Source: Rhodobacteraceae bacterium UBA6213
GTDB lineage: Bacteria; Pseudomonadota; Alphaproteobacteria; Rhodobacterales; Rhodobacteraceae
Length of the DNA stretch: 64,000 nucleotides
Direction of reading: 5' to 3'
NCBI GenBank assembly: GCA_002421605.1
Contig: DISJ01000013.1
Span: forward strand, 9,926 to 73,925
The notes below the pieces were generated by a model. That model was given only the letters and a program-made list of their open reading frames with translations. It was not told the origin of the DNA and made no database searches. The translations under genes were made by a program, and so were the position numbers. Positions 61,909-64,000 of this stretch are shown here, piece after piece (the first letter of the stretch is position 1; each line of letters opens with the position of its first letter).

Positions 61909-62861
61909 GCCATCGGGGAAAAGGGGACCCGGAACATCAGCTTCACACGCTCGATCTCGGTCTCGACGGTTTTCGGGGTGAACTGTGCCACGTCCGACAC
62001 GAAAGAGACCTCGGCGGGGATCACAATGTCCGGTGCGGCGTCCAGGATCAGGCGCACCTCGGTTCCCAGTCCGGCGCGCCCCGCCGCAGCGGTCTGCAGG
62101 AAGAAGGTCATGTACACGTCGTTGAGGTCAATCATGTTGACGACGCGCCCACCGGCACCCACGACCTCGCCCGCCTGGGCTACGATGTACTGCACCCGGC
62201 CCGGCCGGGGCGCCTTCAGCGTGCTGTCCTCGATCTGCACGTCGATCACCTCGATCGCCGCCGTTGCCGCCGCCACCGCCGCCTCGGCCCCGATCACCGC
62301 CGCTTCGGCTGCGGGCACACCGATCCGCGCCGCCGCAAGCATCGCCTCGGCCGAAGCGACCGCAGCCTCGGCACCCAGTGCGTTCGACCGGTCGATATCA
62401 AGCTGCCGTTCGGACGCGACACTGCTTCCCGCCAGCGCCTCGGACCGCGCAAACTGGCGCTGCGCGGCATCCAGGGCCGATTGCCGCTGCGCCAGACCCG
62501 CCTCGGCCGCGCGCACTTCGGCCTGACGCTGCTGGATCATCAGGCGGGCGTTTTCGACCGCGATCTCGGCACGGCGCAGTTCCGCCTCTGCCTGGTGCCG
62601 GTTGGCTTTCAGCTGACGTGTGTCAAGCGCGACCAGCGGCTGACCCGCCTCGACGAGCACGCCCTCTCGCACCAGGATCGCTTCAATCCGTCCGGGAAGC
62701 TTCGAGGCCACGTCGATCTCGACCGCTTCGACGCGGCCGTTGCCGCGCGCGAAACCTTCCGCAACCACATCCGTACGGTTGCTCTGCCAGAAGAAGTAGT
62801 AGCCGAACACGGCACCAGCTATAACAATCGCGGCCATGAGAATGGGTCTGGTGTTCGTCAC
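61869..62861 (-). pseudogene. truncated HlyD-family membrane fusion protein
   Basis: 330 aa, minus strand. An N-terminal membrane anchor (LMAAIVIAGAVFGYYFFW), the lipoyl-like part (LPGRIEAILVREGVLVEAGQ) and a long Ala-rich coiled-coil hairpin are intact. The barrel ends at KTVETEIERVKLMFRV and then changes to an unrelated PFSPMASCHADD sequence where the insertion-sequence remnant begins, so the last 25-40 residues and any downstream ABC transporter genes are lost. Probably non-functional. Confidence 0.7.
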
Positions 62862-62872
62862 GTTGTGCTCGA

Positions 62873-63006
62873 TTACTGTTTTTGGCCGGATTCTGTGAAG
62901 TCATCGACAGATGACCTCACCAATAAGCTCTCTGCTCGCGATCTTGCAAACGCGCCAATCGGCTCCGCTTGAGTGGTCGGACTCGCCTTGCCCCTCGGTT
63001 TCGTCA
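62873..63006 (-). pseudogene. possible eroded TetR-family gene
   Basis: From an ATG at 63006 the minus strand begins MTKPRGKASPTTQA, like the start of TetR regulators that precede HlyD/ABC operons, but then changes to sequence without a helix-turn-helix and stops after 44 codons. The helix-turn-helix and ligand-binding domains are missing. A GTTAG-TACT-CTAAC dyad at 63083-63096 upstream could be its old operator. Low certainty. Confidence 0.3.
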
Positions 63007-63082
63007 TTTGAACGGCTCCTGCTCGCATCGCGGGTGCTGCCTGGTGCGCTGACGACCGACAGGTCGCCACCGGAGCATGCTG

Positions 63083-63096
63083 GTTAGTACTCTAAC
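63083..63096. promoter_or_regulatory. GTTAG-TACT-CTAAC dyad
   Basis: Five-base perfect arms around TACT, located between the remnant TetR-like start and the HxlR gene end. The spacing and AT-rich arms are typical of TetR-type operators. It may be a relic if the adjacent regulator is indeed eroded. Confidence 0.4.
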
Positions 63097-63117
63097 TTTT
63101 CTTGCCGGGTGGAGCAA

Positions 63118-63471
63118 TCAACCAACGCCGAAGGCATTGTCTTCAAAGACCCCCTCAACCTTCCATCGTTCCGCGATACTTCCCAGTGCCTCCAGAACGC
63201 TGTGCAGGTCGTTGCCGCGCGGCGTCAGGCCATAGGTCACCGCAGGCGGAATAGTCTCCGCCTGTTCCCGCCAGATGACCCCGGCGCCTTGCAGCATGCG
63301 CAGGCGTTCGGTCAGCATGCGGGTCGATATCCCTGGCACGGCACGTTTCAGTGCCCCGAACCTTTGCGGACCCTGATCGCTCAGCACCCAGATGATATAA
63401 CTCGTCCACGGACCCATCAGCAGGCGCAGAATGGAGTCCATGGGGCATGCGGGCGGTGTTTTCTGTTTCAT
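63118..63471 (-). CDS. HxlR-family transcriptional regulator
   Basis: 117 aa, minus strand. I prefer the ATG at 63471, which has GGAG upstream; another ATG five codons earlier lacks one. It has the HxlR winged helix: CPMDSILRLLMGPWTSYIIW with the conserved N-terminal Cys (near residue 9), and RFGALKRAVPGISTRMLTER. HxlR proteins often sense quinones or aldehydes by this Cys. Divergent from the DoxX-like gene, which it probably controls. Confidence 0.85.
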   Translation of the reverse strand: MKQKTPPACPMDSILRLLMGPWTSYIIWVLSDQGPQRFGALKRAVPGISTRMLTERLRMLQGAGVIWREQAETIPPAVTYGLTPRGNDLHSVLEALGSIAERWKVEGVFEDNAFGVG

Positions 63472-63493
63472 TTTGAGGATCTCCATGGATAGT

Positions 63494-63516
63494 TACTTTT
63501 CCGTGCCTACTTTTCC
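63494..63516. promoter_or_regulatory. two direct repeats TACTTTTCC in the HxlR/DoxX gap
   Basis: TACTTTTCC occurs at 63494-63502 and 63508-63516, 14 bases apart, just upstream of the HxlR start. HxlR regulators often bind such repeats near their own promoter. Candidate operator, not proven. Confidence 0.5.
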
Positions 63517-63623
63517 TTTTAAACCAAGACGCTTAAAGATACTAGAGTGAAAGGCAAAACCGGGCAAGGGTAACCCATAGGGAAGAATGCCCGGGCAATT
63601 TGTACAAAATAGAGGACGTCTGG

Positions 63624-64000
63624 ATGAGCGACAAATCTGCGAAAATTACGTACTGGGCTGCAACCGGGCTGGTTGCATTGGTCTATCTGGGCGGAGCGGC
63701 ATTTTACATCACCTCGCATGACATGGTTGCGGGAATGTATGAGGGCCTGTTGAAATACCCAACCTACATAATATGGCCGTTGGCCATGCTGAAGATCGTG
63801 GCGGCCGTAGTCATCCTTTGGCGCCCGTCGACGTTTCTGTCTGATTTCGCCTATGCGGCGATGTTCTGGCACCTGTTGCTGGCCGCCTCGGCGCATATGG
63901 CTGCGGGCGATCCGGGCTGGCCGCCGGCGATTGTTGCCTGGATCGCGCTGCTTGTGTCGTTCCTGACGCAAAACTGGGTGCGCGAAAAGAAATCACCCTA
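63624..64000 (+). CDS. DoxX-like membrane protein (partial, runs off the right edge)
   Basis: At least 125 codons from the ATG at 63624 (AGAGGACG upstream); no stop before the window ends, though the frame ends in a basic tail (NWVREKKSPY) that looks like the natural C-terminus. Four membrane helices, for example ATGLVALVYLGGAAFYITSH and YIIWPLAMLKIVAAVVILW, match the DoxX-like family of small membrane proteins. Divergent from the HxlR regulator, a common pair in stress responses. Confidence 0.8.
   Translation, partial: MSDKSAKITYWAATGLVALVYLGGAAFYITSHDMVAGMYEGLLKYPTYIIWPLAMLKIVAAVVILWRPSTFLSDFAYAAMFWHLLLAASAHMAAGDPGWPPAIVAWIALLVSFLTQNWVREKKSP

Overview
The window is high-GC DNA from an alphaproteobacterium, most likely a member of the Rhodobacterales. 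That inference rests on codon usage, on phage and host families typical of that order, and on the mix of ArsR-rhodanese, DsrE and sterol-desaturase genes. It holds one nearly complete siphovirus-type prophage of about 40 kb (roughly 2.7-43.0 kb). To its left is a single large unrecognised gene. To its right is a host accessory region for sulfur, copper and efflux functions that is partly decaying.

Left edge (1-2.6 kb): a divergent, very uncertain partial frame, then a 735-aa protein of unknown function with a long acidic middle and a probable winged-helix end.

Early and replication module (2.7-17.1 kb, mostly + strand): a Com-like zinc protein whose start lies inside a perfect 13-bp hairpin, a sigma-region-4-like regulator, several small unknown proteins, then a recombination/replication set. 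That set is a Sak4-like ATPase, a probable ssDNA-binding partner, an SF2 helicase, a Cas4/AddB-like Fe-S nuclease, a primase-helicase and a RuvC-like resolvase. A strong terminator follows, then a region with seven GGANTCC palindromes just upstream of a ParB-domain beta-class DNA methyltransferase.

Late module (18.2-43.0 kb): gene order follows lambda. It runs TerS, TerL (GpA), gpW, portal, ClpP-like protease, decoration protein, major capsid protein, FII-like, Z-like, U-like, tail tube, G and G-T by a -1 frameshift at GGGAAAC, tape measure, M-, L- and K-like proteins, tail tip J, fibres, and then a lysis cassette (M15 peptidase, nested Rz/Rz1-like spanins). Cargo genes interrupt the late operon at four junctions: a DUF1186/SEC-C gene, a coiled-coil gene, a RES-Xre toxin-antitoxin pair, and a three-gene antisense operon (XRE regulator, DUF4258-like protein, unknown) with its own TGATACC operators. 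No integrase, excisionase or CI-type repressor was found, so the attachment end is probably outside the window or not recognisable.

Host region (43.5-64 kb): an ArsR-rhodanese regulator with a near-perfect dyad operator, divergent from a sterol-desaturase-like hydroxylase, a class II amidotransferase and a DsrE protein; a periplasmic EF-hand protein and small membrane protein; a two-component system followed by a Tat-exported multicopper oxidase; fragments of a copper P-type ATPase and of an AarF/UbiB kinase meeting at a deletion scar; a TetR-MFP-RND-patatin operon; a glycosyltransferase/acyltransferase pair; transposase-like remnants that truncate a HlyD-type gene; and a divergent HxlR/DoxX-like pair running off the right edge.
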